A DNA stretch of 22,382 nucleotides from Actinomycetota bacterium (GTDB lineage Bacteria > Actinomycetota > Acidimicrobiia > Acidimicrobiales > Ilumatobacteraceae). Where the stretch lies: NCBI GenBank assembly GCA_009704425.1, contig WLEG01000003.1:1-22382 (forward strand), given 5' to 3'. Of the stretch, positions 1-6,960 are shown one piece after another. The notes beneath the pieces are model-generated. The model searched no databases, was not told the origin of the DNA, and saw only the letters and a list, made by a program, of their open reading frames with translations. The position numbers and the translations under genes are program-made. Numbering within the stretch: position 1 is the stretch's first letter; every line of letters begins with the position of its first letter.

Positions 1-950
1 AGGGCAATCTGCTCGCGCGCGCCACGCAGTTCTCCTCCGATTTGTCGATCGTCGACCTCGACGTGGACGCGCCGAAGGCGTCGACCATCACGCCGATCAT
101 GGAGCGTTCCGAGGAGTTGTACGAGGCTCTCGTTCTCGGAACCCGCGACTACGTGCGCAAGAACAAGTTCAGCGACGTGGTGATCGGTCTCTCGGGCGGA
201 ATCGACTCGTCGTTGGTGGCCGCGGTGGCCGTCGATGCGTTGGGTGCCGAGCACGTGCACGGCGTTTCGATGCCCTCGCGTTACTCCTCCGACGGCTCGC
301 GGACCGATGCGCAGGAACTCGCCGAAGCGTTGGGCATCGACATCCGCACGATCTCGATCGAACCCGTGTTCCAGTCGTATCTGGAGATTCTCGGGCCCAG
401 CTTCGAGGGCCGTTCGGCGGACCTCACCGAGGAGAATCTGCAGAGTCGTTGCCGGGGCCAGATTCTGATGGCGCTGTCCAACAAGTTCGGGTGGATGGTT
501 CTCACCACCGGGAACAAGAGCGAGATGGCGGTGGGATACTTCACCATTTACGGCGACTCGGTGGGTGGTTACGCGGTCATCAAGGACCTCTTGAAGCTGG
601 ACGTGTTCGCCTTGAGCCGTCACGTGAACGAACGCGCCGGGCGCACGATCATCCCCGAATCCGTGTTGACGAAGCCACCGTCGGCCGAGCTACGACCCGA
701 CCAACGCGACGACCAGAGTCTCCCGCCCTACGAAGTTTTGGACCCGATCCTGTCGCTCTACGTCGAACAGGATCGCACCGCCTCGGAGATCATCGATCTC
801 GGTCATCCGGAGGATGTCGTCCGACGCATCGCCCGGTTGGTGGACGTGAACGAATACAAGCGACGTCAATGCCCGCCCGGGGTGCGCGTGAGCGAGAAGG
901 CGTTCGGGAAGGATCGGCGTTTGCCGATCACGAACGGATACCGCGGCTGA
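1..950 (+). CDS. nadE: Glutamine-dependent NAD+ synthetase, 3' part
   Basis: This gene makes NAD+ from deamido-NAD+, ATP and glutamine-derived ammonia in the cytosol. The reading frame is already open at the left edge (codons from base 3). The first translated residues, GNLLARATQFSSDLSIVDLD, look like the end of the N-terminal nitrilase-type glutaminase domain, so the window cuts the gene and the TTG at 42 is not its start. The synthetase domain is complete. It has the PP-loop SGGIDSS, the TTGNKSEMAVGY stretch that follows it in the family, and the late segment PPSAELRPDQRDDQSLPPY. The stop at 950 lies inside the 3' end of the convergent MFS gene (23-nt overlap). The synthetase assignment is very secure. 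The glutamine-dependent subtype rests on the short upstream remnant. Confidence 0.95.
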   Translation, partial: GNLLARATQFSSDLSIVDLDVDAPKASTITPIMERSEELYEALVLGTRDYVRKNKFSDVVIGLSGGIDSSLVAAVAVDALGAEHVHGVSMPSRYSSDGSRTDAQELAEALGIDIRTISIEPVFQSYLEILGPSFEGRSADLTEENLQSRCRGQILMALSNKFGWMVLTTGNKSEMAVGYFTIYGDSVGGYAVIKDLLKLDVFALSRHVNERAGRTIIPESVLTKPPSAELRPDQRDDQSLPPYEVLDPILSLYVEQDRTASEIIDLGHPEDVVRRIARLVDVNEYKRRQCPPGVRVSEKAFGKDRRLPITNGYRG

Positions 951-2121
951 AGGCCGCGAGCGACGCGATCATGCCGAGAGCCATGACGGCTCCGACCACG
1001 GCAGGAACGTCGATGCCGAACCGGTCGTAGGCCGCCGTGGCCACCACCGACATGGAAGCGCGACCCAGCATTCCGCCGGCCAACACGATGCCCAATCCGC
1101 GTCCGGGCGCCTCGGGGATGAGATTGGCGGCCAGTGGCAACAGGCTGACGATGGCGAACTCGAATCCCAACAGGAACAGTCCGAGCATGACGAGGCCCGG
1201 GACCTGTTGGGTGTGGAGCGCGGCCAACAGCAACCCGGACGGCACGATGAGCAACGCGCCGGCGATGGCACTGCGCTCCTTGCCCCACACGTCGGTGCGA
1301 CGGGCACTGGTGACGGAGGCCAGAAGTTCGAACGCGCCCAATCCGAACGCCACGGCCGCGATGCCGGCCTCGGTGAATCCGAACTCGTCCTCCAACCACG
1401 AGCCGAAGGTGACGAACATGGCCTGGCTGGAGGCCATGAGGAAGAACATCGCCGAGAAGACGAGATAGCCACGCCGTGGCATCGCCGCGGCGATCGCGTC
1501 GCGTTCTCGGACCGAACCCGCGACGTCGTGCGGGTCGAGGCGTGATCCGATGACGACGGCCATGATTCCCACGGCACCGGCGCCCACGGCGTACCCCCAA
1601 CGCCACGACGTTTGAGACGCCACCAGACCCATCACGGTGACGCCCACCAACAGACCCAGGGCCCACGAGGTCTCGGTGATGCCGATCACCCGACCACGCC
1701 GCTCGTAATCCACGTGGTCGTTCACCCACGCGCTGAGCCCGATGTCGAAGAAGAACTTGGAGACGCTGATGAGGAGAATGCCGACGACGAAGACCCACAT
1801 GTTCGGGCTGGCGGCGGCCACCACGGCGGCGGCGGAGATACCGAGCAGGCCGCCGGCCATCGCGGTGCGGCGGTGCATGCGGTCGACGAACGATCCGAGA
1901 AGTGGCGACGCGCCCATGGCCAACTCGGTGATCATGAGCGCCACGCCGAGACGGGTGAGGCTGATGCCGAAGTCGTCGCTGATGCTGGCGAGGAAAGGTG
2001 GGGCGAACCGGAAACAGGCGTTGGCCGTGAGGCGCGCCGTGGTGAGCGGCAGCACGTGTCGACGCGTTTCGGCCGAATAGGAGTCGTCGAGGAAGCGGTC
2101 GACCAGTCGCGTCTTCAGCAT
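928..2121 (-). CDS. MFS transporter, 12-helix type
   Basis: This is a predicted secondary transporter of 397 residues in the cytoplasmic membrane; the substrate is unknown. It is a chain of hydrophobic helices with a loop resembling the MFS signature A after helix 2 (GSFVDRMHRRTAMAGG) and a long central cytoplasmic loop around residues 205-225, as in two six-helix halves. The N-terminus carries about 25 polar residues before helix 1. The ATG at 2121 overlaps the end of the upstream peptidase gene by 7 nt, so it is probably translated by coupling as the last gene of a three-gene operon. The 3' end overlaps nadE by 23 nt on the other strand. The family is clear; nothing visible tells substrate or direction. 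Confidence 0.88.
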   Translation of the reverse strand: MLKTRLVDRFLDDSYSAETRRHVLPLTTARLTANACFRFAPPFLASISDDFGISLTRLGVALMITELAMGASPLLGSFVDRMHRRTAMAGGLLGISAAAVVAAASPNMWVFVVGILLISVSKFFFDIGLSAWVNDHVDYERRGRVIGITETSWALGLLVGVTVMGLVASQTSWRWGYAVGAGAVGIMAVVIGSRLDPHDVAGSVRERDAIAAAMPRRGYLVFSAMFFLMASSQAMFVTFGSWLEDEFGFTEAGIAAVAFGLGAFELLASVTSARRTDVWGKERSAIAGALLIVPSGLLLAALHTQQVPGLVMLGLFLLGFEFAIVSLLPLAANLIPEAPGRGLGIVLAGGMLGRASMSVVATAAYDRFGIDVPAVVGAVMALGMIASLAAFSRGIRS

Positions 2122-2684
2122 TGCGCGTCCGGATCGTCGTCACCATCGGAGGACTTCGCGATGAGGTAGCCGATGGCGCGCTCGGACTTCGGGTAGCGAT
2201 TGACGATGGTCCAGAAGTCGGGCCCGTGGCCCGGCACGTGGAGGTGGGCGAGTTCGTGCACGATGACGTAGTCGAGTACCCAGGTGGGGAAGCCCACGAG
2301 TCGGGTGGAGATGCGGATGTCGGATCGAGACGGCGTGCACAGTCCCCACACGGATGTGAGGTTGTCGGCCCAGGCGATGGACGCGGGCGTGCGCAACGAG
2401 AACGTGCGGGCCAAACGCGCGGCTCGGTCGGCGAGGTCGATGTCGTGGGTGGCCAGACGACGACGGAACCGCCGCACCATGTCGGCCACGCTGGATTTCT
2501 CCTCGTCGGCGCTCATCCACGACGGGATGGAGACGCGCAACACGTCGCCGACCATCTGGGCGCTGATGCTGCGACGTCGCTTCTTCGAGCGGATCACCTC
2601 GACGCGGAACGGATCACCGGTCGTTTCGAGACGAGCGTCGACGTGTTCCGGATCGAACAAGCGGGGCGCGGGTTCGGGGGTCAT
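2115..2684 (-). CDS. YgjP-like (M48/DUF45) zinc metallopeptidase
   Basis: This is a predicted cytosolic zinc-dependent peptidase of 189 residues. Near the C-terminus is HELAHLHVPGHGPDFW. The HExxH gives two zinc ligands and the general base, and the following His-x-x-x-Phe-Trp pattern is typical of the YgjP/WLM-like group, where the third ligand lies in that stretch. The middle part (RSKKRRRSISAQMVGDVLRVSIP) matches the usual beta-rich N-terminal half. ATG 2684 was chosen because the frame upstream of it is low-complexity and antisense to the phosphatase. This start sits 4 nt after the phosphatase stop. The gene overlaps the MFS start by 7 nt. The physiological substrate of this family is not well defined. 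Confidence 0.85.
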   Translation of the reverse strand: MTPEPAPRLFDPEHVDARLETTGDPFRVEVIRSKKRRRSISAQMVGDVLRVSIPSWMSADEEKSSVADMVRRFRRRLATHDIDLADRAARLARTFSLRTPASIAWADNLTSVWGLCTPSRSDIRISTRLVGFPTWVLDYVIVHELAHLHVPGHGPDFWTIVNRYPKSERAIGYLIAKSSDGDDDPDAQC

Positions 2685-2688
2685 CGGT

Positions 2689-3327
2689 TCATTCCACCGC
2701 GCCGGTGTTGCGCAATTCGTCGGCGATGAGTTCGAGCGGGAACAAGAGGGAGCCGTTGCGCCACGTTCCGTCGCCGGCGTGTTCGAACCATCCGCCGGCC
2801 AGATTGGGGAAGCGGGTGTCGGGGTCGCCGAAGTGTTGCCGCAACAGGCGCAACACGCCACCGTGGGAGACCACCAGCACGCACCCGTCGGGATGCTCCG
2901 ACGCGATGGCCGCCAGTGCCGCCGTGGCCCGTTCGACCGTGGACTCCACGGTCTCGAAACCCGGGGGTCGACGGTTGTCGGTCAGGTAGCCGGGCCAGTC
3001 GCGATCGATCTCGTCGGGGGTGAGCCCCTGCCATTCGCCGGCGTGGTTCTCGCGCCAACGGACGTCGGTGGTCACCCGCGCGCACCCGACGACGTCGGAG
3101 ATCAGTTGCCCGGTCACCCGCGCCCGCTCGAGGTCGCTGGTGACGACGGCATCGAAGGGCGGGCACTCGGTGGCCAACAGGCCCGCGGCCGACACCGCCT
3201 GTGATCGACCGAGATCGGTGAGGGGCGGATCGGCCTGACCCTGCCAGCGACGAACCGCGTTCCAGGTGCTCTGACCGTGGCGGAGGACGAGGACTCTGGT
3301 GCCGGGATGGCGTCCGCTGTTCGTCAC
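2689..3327 (-). CDS. Histidine phosphatase family protein (phosphoglycerate mutase-like)
   Basis: This 212-residue branch-2/PGM-type phosphatase uses a phosphohistidine intermediate. It opens with VLVLRHGQSTWN, where the RHG His is the nucleophile. It continues with the TSDLERARVTGQLI segment, WRENHAGEWQG carrying the acid/base Glu region, and VVSHGGVLR carrying the second active-site His. The frame is open far upstream, but family homology begins right after GTG 3327, and a TACCCT hexamer lies 8 nt upstream of that codon, so this start is preferred. It is the first gene of a packed operon with the peptidase and the MFS transporter. The substrate cannot be read from sequence. Related actinobacterial proteins include phosphoglycerate mutases and phosphoserine or alpha-ribazole phosphatases. 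Confidence 0.88.
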   Translation of the reverse strand: MTNSGRHPGTRVLVLRHGQSTWNAVRRWQGQADPPLTDLGRSQAVSAAGLLATECPPFDAVVTSDLERARVTGQLISDVVGCARVTTDVRWRENHAGEWQGLTPDEIDRDWPGYLTDNRRPPGFETVESTVERATAALAAIASEHPDGCVLVVSHGGVLRLLRQHFGDPDTRFPNLAGGWFEHAGDGTWRNGSLLFPLELIADELRNTGAVE

Positions 3328-3335
3328 AGACGACG

Positions 3336-3341
3336 AGGGTA
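3336..3341 (-). promoter_or_regulatory. -10 element of the phosphatase operon
   Basis: On the minus strand this reads TACCCT, ending 8 nt before GTG 3327. The spacing fits transcription starting at or near the start codon, giving a leaderless or nearly leaderless mRNA. No convincing -35 hexamer is visible. It lies back to back with the -10 of the divergent MoaD-like gene inside a 34-bp gap. Confidence 0.5.
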
Positions 3342-3348
3342 CTGCCGG

Positions 3349-3354
3349 TACGCT
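3349..3354 (+). promoter_or_regulatory. -10 element of the MoaD-like/RsiG-like operon
   Basis: TACGCT ends 7 nt before GTG 3362, and there is no Shine-Dalgarno sequence between. This supports GTG 3362 as the start and a leaderless transcript. It is one of nine such arrangements in the window. Confidence 0.5.
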
Positions 3355-3361
3355 CGGCGAC

Positions 3362-3604
3362 GTGGCCTCCCTTCGACTGTTCGCACGGGCGCGCGAGATC
3401 GCCGGAACGGGTGCGGCCGACGTCCCGGGGGCGACGGTCGACGAGGTGGTGGCCGAGGCGGTTCGCCGTTTCGGTCCGGACTTCGCCGAGCTCCTTGCGA
3501 GTTGTCGGATCTGGCTGAACGGAGAAGCGGTGTCCGGTTCGACGGCCGTGACCGACAAAGATGAGGTGGCGGTGTTGCCACCAGTCTCCGGAGGATGTCG
3601 ATGA
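3362..3604 (+). CDS. MoaD/ThiS-family ubiquitin-like sulfur carrier
   Basis: This small beta-grasp protein of 80 residues is of the MoaD/ThiS type. Members carry sulfur as a thiocarboxylate on a C-terminal Gly-Gly for molybdopterin, thiamine, cysteine or other syntheses. Family features seen are the opening VASLRLFARAREIAG, the WLNGEAV strand, and the ending DKDEVAVLPPVSGG. The protein does not stop at Gly-Gly but adds Cys-Arg (GGA GGA TGT CGA TGA), because its 3' end overlaps the start of the next gene. A protease would have to remove these two residues before activation if it works like ordinary MoaD. GTG 3362 was chosen from the leaderless -10 and family length. No partner enzyme (MoaE, ThiG, MoeB or JAMM protease) is in the window, so the pathway is unknown. 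Confidence 0.82.
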   Translation: MASLRLFARAREIAGTGAADVPGATVDEVVAEAVRRFGPDFAELLASCRIWLNGEAVSGSTAVTDKDEVAVLPPVSGGCR

Positions 3605-4098
3605 GCGAACAGAACCAATCTCTCGATCCGGCGTCTCTCGCGTTGGCCGATCTGCGCGCCGAGCGCGAGGCGTTGCGCAAGGACGAGGACGCGGTGTCGT
3701 TCGTTCGTCGATTGGCGCAGGGTCGGGTCGATCTGGTGGCCGCGGTTCGCGCCGGTCGTCGGGGCGGGTCCGCGGTGACCGCGGCCGACATCGTGAAGTC
3801 GGGCGTCGGCCCGGCGCCCAGCACCGGCTCGGTTCGTCCTCCGCGCGACACCGACATCGCCGGCGATCACCCTCTCCTGGCCGAGTTCGATGCCCTGTGC
3901 GATCGGTTGGGCTTCGACAACATGGCCGACCTCGACGAGGCGGCGCTCGACACCATGGAGGCCCAACTGCGGGCCTTCGAGGCCACGCAATCGGAGATCC
4001 GCCGACGTTTGTTCGATCGCATCGACGCGCTCACGGCCGAATTGGTCCGCCGTTATCGCGATGGTGGCGCAACGGTGGACGCCCTCCTCGACGGCTGA
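3601..4098 (+). CDS. rsiG: RsiG-like (AmfC-type) c-di-GMP-dependent anti-sigma factor
   Basis: This 165-residue cytosolic protein consists of two long helices joined by a Gly/Pro-rich linker. Helix 1 carries E29-S33-R36-Q40-D44, exactly the E(X)3S(X)2R(X)3Q(X)3D signature that binds c-di-GMP in Streptomyces RsiG. There RsiG, loaded with c-di-GMP, holds the sporulation sigma factor WhiG. Helix 2 repeats the pattern as E127-S131-R134-F138-D142, with Phe in place of Gln. The ending LVRRYRDGGATVDALL is also family-like. ATG 3601 is preferred over ATG 3595 because GGAGG at 3590-3594 lies 6 nt from it, against 0 nt. The start overlaps the MoaD-like stop. No WhiG-type sigma gene is in the window, so the partner is inferred from the family only. 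Confidence 0.8.
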   Translation: MSEQNQSLDPASLALADLRAEREALRKDEDAVSFVRRLAQGRVDLVAAVRAGRRGGSAVTAADIVKSGVGPAPSTGSVRPPRDTDIAGDHPLLAEFDALCDRLGFDNMADLDEAALDTMEAQLRAFEATQSEIRRRLFDRIDALTAELVRRYRDGGATVDALLDG

Positions 4099-4112
4099 GT
4101 GAGATCCGACGG

Positions 4113-4150
4113 CTGATCGGGGATATTCCGGCCCGATCAGGGAAGTTTTT
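4113..4150 (+). terminator. Probable intrinsic terminator after rsiG
   Basis: CTGATCGGG (4113-4121) and CCCGATCAG (4132-4140) form a perfect 9-bp stem with a 10-nt loop. They are followed after GGAAG by a T5 run at 4146-4150. The 5-nt gap before the T run is longer than ideal. It would separate the MoaD/RsiG unit from the glycosyltransferase unit. Confidence 0.6.
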
Positions 4151-4176
4151 CACCTCGCCGGTAGTTTCAGCCCTCT

Positions 4177-5388
4177 GTGACACGCGTGGCCATGTTGTCC
4201 TTCCACACCTCGCCGCTGGCGCAGCCGGGTGTCGGCGACTCCGGGGGCATGAACGTCTACGTCCGCGAACTGGTGGCCGGCCTGGCCCACGCCGGTGTCG
4301 AGGTCACCACCTACACCCGTGAATGGAAGCGGGGCTTGCCGCGCGAGGTGTTGGTGGAACCCAACCACCGTGTCGTGCACGTGCCCGCCGGAACCCACGA
4401 CCTTCCCAAGGAGGAATTGGAGTCCGTCATCCCGCGGTTCACCGATTTCGTCCTCGACGACATGCGAGGTCCGCGACCCGCCGATGTCGTCCACGCGAAC
4501 TACTGGTTGTCCGGCATCGCGGGTCACTCCATCAAGCACGAACTCGGAATCCCGCTCGTGACGACCTTCCACACGTTGGCGCGGGTGAAGGCCGAAGGCG
4601 GAGATCCCGAGCCCGAGCGTCGCGAGCGCGCCGAATCCGAGATCATCGGGTGCGCCGACGCCATCTGCGTCAGTTGCGACGAGGAGGAGGAGCAGTTCGT
4701 CCGCCTCTACGGCACTCCTCCCGGTGGCCTCGAGATCGTGGCGCCCGGAGTGGAGCACGCGTTCTTCACCCCCGGCGATCGTCGCGGCGCGCGTCACGCA
4801 TTGGGCATGGGCGACGGACCGGTGTTGTTGTTCGTCGGTCGCATCCAGCCATTGAAGGGCGTCGACGTGGCGGTGCGCGCGTTGGCGGCACTCGGTCGCA
4901 CCGATGCGGAGTTGTACGTGGTCGGTGGTGCCAGCGGTTCCGAGGGCGACGTCGAGGTGCAGCGAGTGCGCGCGCTCGTCTCCGAACTCGGACTCGACGG
5001 GCGCGTGCACTTCGTGGCCCCGCAGGCGCACCACATCCTGTCCACCTACTACCGGGCGGCCGATGCGGTCTGGGTGCCCTCGCGTTCGGAGAGTTTCGGA
5101 CTGGTGGCCCTCGAGGCGGCCGCGTGCGGCATCCCCGTGGTGGCCAATGCCGTGGGTGGCCTGTTGTCGTTGGTCGATCACGGTTCCACCGGATTCCTGG
5201 TGAACGACCGCGACCCCGAGCAGTTCGCCGCCTACACCGATCATCTGTTGCGCAACCCTTCGTTGGCCGCGACCATGAGGTCCGCCGCGGCCGAACGTGG
5301 ACGTCGCTACACCTGGAGCTTCGCGGCGGCCCGTCTTCGCCGCGTTTACACCGACATCACGGCCCGGTCCCTCGTCAACTGCTCGTGA
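4177..5388 (+). CDS. mshA: GT-B family 4 glycosyltransferase, MshA-like
   Basis: This 403-residue cytosolic glycosyltransferase most resembles MshA, which joins UDP-GlcNAc to inositol 3-phosphate as the first step of mycothiol synthesis. The N-terminal Rossmann-type domain begins MLSFHTSPLAQPGVGDSGGM, with the Gly-Gly-Met-Asn-Val-Tyr acceptor-site loop. The C-terminal domain has LLFVGRIQPLKGVDVA and the donor-binding ESFGLVALE (E-x7-E) followed by GIPVVANAVGG. GTG 4177 is 9 nt after a TAGTTT hexamer (4162-4167). The YbjN-domain gene overlaps its stop by 4 nt; in Mycobacterium mshA (Rv0486) is likewise followed by such a gene (Rv0487). Other mycothiol genes are not in the window, so a different family-4 sugar transfer remains possible. 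Confidence 0.78.
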   Translation: MTRVAMLSFHTSPLAQPGVGDSGGMNVYVRELVAGLAHAGVEVTTYTREWKRGLPREVLVEPNHRVVHVPAGTHDLPKEELESVIPRFTDFVLDDMRGPRPADVVHANYWLSGIAGHSIKHELGIPLVTTFHTLARVKAEGGDPEPERRERAESEIIGCADAICVSCDEEEEQFVRLYGTPPGGLEIVAPGVEHAFFTPGDRRGARHALGMGDGPVLLFVGRIQPLKGVDVAVRALAALGRTDAELYVVGGASGSEGDVEVQRVRALVSELGLDGRVHFVAPQAHHILSTYYRAADAVWVPSRSESFGLVALEAAACGIPVVANAVGGLLSLVDHGSTGFLVNDRDPEQFAAYTDHLLRNPSLAATMRSAAAERGRRYTWSFAAARLRRVYTDITARSLVNCS

Positions 5389-5855
5389 GCGACCTCTTCG
5401 ACGACGAATCTCTGGCGGTCCTCGAGCGCCGCGTCGACGAATGGCTCGCCGCCATGAAGTCGTCGAACGAGACGATCCTGGCCATCGACATCGCCGAACC
5501 CGATCCGATGTTCCGCGCCCGCTGGTACGTGCGAATGCGCGGCGAAACCAAGGACTTCATCACCGTCTGGATCACCCTCGGTCAGCGAACGTTGCGATAC
5601 GAGACCTACGTGATGCCCGCTCCGGAGGAGAACATCGCCGAGTTCAACGAACAACTGTTGCGTCGCAACGACCGGTTGGTCGGTGCCCACTTCTCGTTGG
5701 GTCTGGAGGACGCGGTGTACCTGCGCGGCGATCTTCCATTGAGCGGACTCACCGAACCCGAACTCGACCGAATCGTCGGTTCGTTGTACGCCCACGTCGA
5801 ACAGTGCTTCCGACCGCTGTTGATGTTGGGATACGCGTCGCGTTTCGTCGACTGA
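5385..5855 (+). CDS. YbjN-domain protein
   Basis: This cytosolic protein of 156 residues has the YbjN/type III secretion chaperone-like fold, here with no secretion context. Seen are WYVRMRGETKDFITVWITLG and LRYETYVMPAPEENIAEFNE, then LLRRNDRLVGAHFSLGLEDA, which match the alpha-beta order of the family, ending in the hydrophobic C-terminal helix FRPLLMLGYASRF. GTG 5385 shares GTGA with the stop of the glycosyltransferase, so the pair is probably translationally coupled. The molecular function of the actinobacterial members is not established. The conserved pairing with mshA suggests a role linked to the glycosyltransferase or simple co-expression. Confidence 0.78.
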   Translation: MSDLFDDESLAVLERRVDEWLAAMKSSNETILAIDIAEPDPMFRARWYVRMRGETKDFITVWITLGQRTLRYETYVMPAPEENIAEFNEQLLRRNDRLVGAHFSLGLEDAVYLRGDLPLSGLTEPELDRIVGSLYAHVEQCFRPLLMLGYASRFVD

Positions 5856-5980
5856 CCCCGGTCCGGCGATCCGACACCGACCGTGACACGGCTCGCCGGC
5901 ACTCTCGCTTCGTCGCCCACCCGTGGCCGTCTCGTCGGCGTCGGTCGGGAAGTCGGCGCCGACGGGATATCGCCGAGCGT

Positions 5981-5986
5981 TAGCGT
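5981..5986 (+). promoter_or_regulatory. -10 element of proC
   Basis: TAGCGT ends 6 nt before ATG 5993, consistent with a leaderless mRNA. A 12-bp perfect palindrome (GTCGGCGCCGAC, 5952-5963) sits where a -35 or an operator would be. In DNA this GC-rich it could be chance. Confidence 0.5.
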
Positions 5987-5992
5987 GACGGC

Positions 5993-6796
5993 ATGTCGAA
6001 CAACTCGCGGTCGAATCTGGTCGTCGTCGGTGGGGGCAACATGGGGGCGGCCCTGGTGGGCGGCCTTCTCGCGTCGTCCGCGGTCGATCCGGCCGATGTG
6101 TCCATCGTGGAGGTGGCCGAGGCCCGTCGTGAGCAGTTGGTCACCATGTTCCCGACGGTGAACATCGCCTCCGAGATCCCCCGCTGTGGTGCCGCGGTCA
6201 TCGCGGTGAAGCCCCACGATGTTCCCGCCGCCGTCGCCACGGCCGTCTCCAGTGGGGCCACACGCATCCTGTCCATCGCCGCCGGGGTCACGTTGTCCAC
6301 GCTCGAAGCAGCGGCCGGTGAAGGAGTGGCGGTGGTGCGCTCGATGCCGAACACGCCCGCGATGGTGAGACAGGGTGCGTCGGCGATCGCCGCTGGCCGT
6401 CACGCCGATGACGACGACGTCGCCTGGGCCGAATCCATTCTCGGTTCGGTGGGCACGGTGGTCCGGGTGTCCGAATCGCAGATGGACGCGGTCACCGGAT
6501 TGGCCGGAAGCGGACCGGCGTACATTTTCCTCGTGGCCGAGGCTCTCATCGATGCAGGGGTGGAGGCCGGTCTCGAACGGCCGACCGCGGACGCTCTCGT
6601 GCGTCAACTGCTGGTCGGATCGGCCGCGTTGCTGTCCCAAGGTGAACCACCCGCCGACCTGCGCGCCAAGGTGACCTCACCCGGTGGAACCACCGCGGCC
6701 GGAATCGCGGTGCTCGAGAGTCATGAGGTGCGTGCGGCGTTCGTCGACGCGGTGCGCGCGGCCACCGAACGCGGACGCGAACTCGGGCGCGGTTGA
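5993..6796 (+). CDS. proC: Pyrroline-5-carboxylate reductase
   Basis: This enzyme does the last step of proline synthesis, the NAD(P)H-dependent reduction of pyrroline-5-carboxylate, in the cytosol. The 267-residue length is normal. The N-terminal dinucleotide fold begins LVVVGGGNMGAALVGGLLAS. Family blocks follow: VVRSMPNTPAMVRQGASAIA, then the catalytic and dimer domain TGLAGSGPAYIFLVAEALID and KVTSPGGTTAAGIAVLE. ATG 5993 follows a leaderless-type -10. It is a single-gene unit between the YbjN gene and the structured leader. The call is secure. Confidence 0.95.
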   Translation: MSNNSRSNLVVVGGGNMGAALVGGLLASSAVDPADVSIVEVAEARREQLVTMFPTVNIASEIPRCGAAVIAVKPHDVPAAVATAVSSGATRILSIAAGVTLSTLEAAAGEGVAVVRSMPNTPAMVRQGASAIAAGRHADDDDVAWAESILGSVGTVVRVSESQMDAVTGLAGSGPAYIFLVAEALIDAGVEAGLERPTADALVRQLLVGSAALLSQGEPPADLRAKVTSPGGTTAAGIAVLESHEVRAAFVDAVRAATERGRELGRG

Positions 6797-6949
6797 CGAA
6801 ATTTCTTGCGCCGGTCCGCTGACATTTTTCGGCGACGTTTTCGGGATCTCGCAGGTCAGCGATTTAGTGAAAATCGAGGTCGATTCGTGCAGTGTGCAAC
6901 CTTTGAAAATTTCCCCACGTGACACTTTTCTCTCGGCCGTATCTGTGCC
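6797..6949. other. Non-coding gap downstream of proC
   Basis: No convincing gene is present. The stretch is less GC-rich than its surroundings. It contains CGCTGAC (6817-6823) matched by GTCAGCG (6855-6861), a 7-bp inverted repeat with a 31-nt loop and several T runs, possibly the 3' end structure of the proC transcript. The rest is probably promoter region for the downstream leader. Confidence 0.35.
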
Positions 6950-6955
6950 TAACGT
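6950..6955 (+). promoter_or_regulatory. -10 element for the structured leader
   Basis: TAACGT is placed so that transcription would start around 6961-6963, directly at the first hairpin of the leader. This makes ATG 6956 untranscribed and argues for a leader of about 165 nt rather than an N-terminal protein extension. No good -35 is seen. Confidence 0.4.
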
Positions 6956-6960
6956 ATGTC

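Noticed and set aside
866..2146. 426-codon minus-strand frame overlapping the MFS gene
   Set aside because: It is the same strand in another frame, Arg/His/Gly-rich without hydrophobic helices; the MFS frame explains the region.
2685..2861. In-frame upstream extension of the YgjP-like peptidase (59 extra residues)
   Set aside because: The extension is Cys/Pro/Ser/Thr-rich and antisense-like, and overlaps the coding 3' end of the phosphatase. ATG 2684 sits right after the phosphatase stop and gives the family length.
3595..3597. ATG 3595 as the rsiG start
   Set aside because: GGAGG ends at 3594, leaving no spacing. ATG 3601 has 6 nt.
3328..3990. Long upstream extension of the histidine phosphatase on the minus strand
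   Set aside because: It would run antisense through the MoaD-like and rsiG genes, has no family similarity, and is a typical open antisense frame in GC-rich DNA. Homology starts after GTG 3327.
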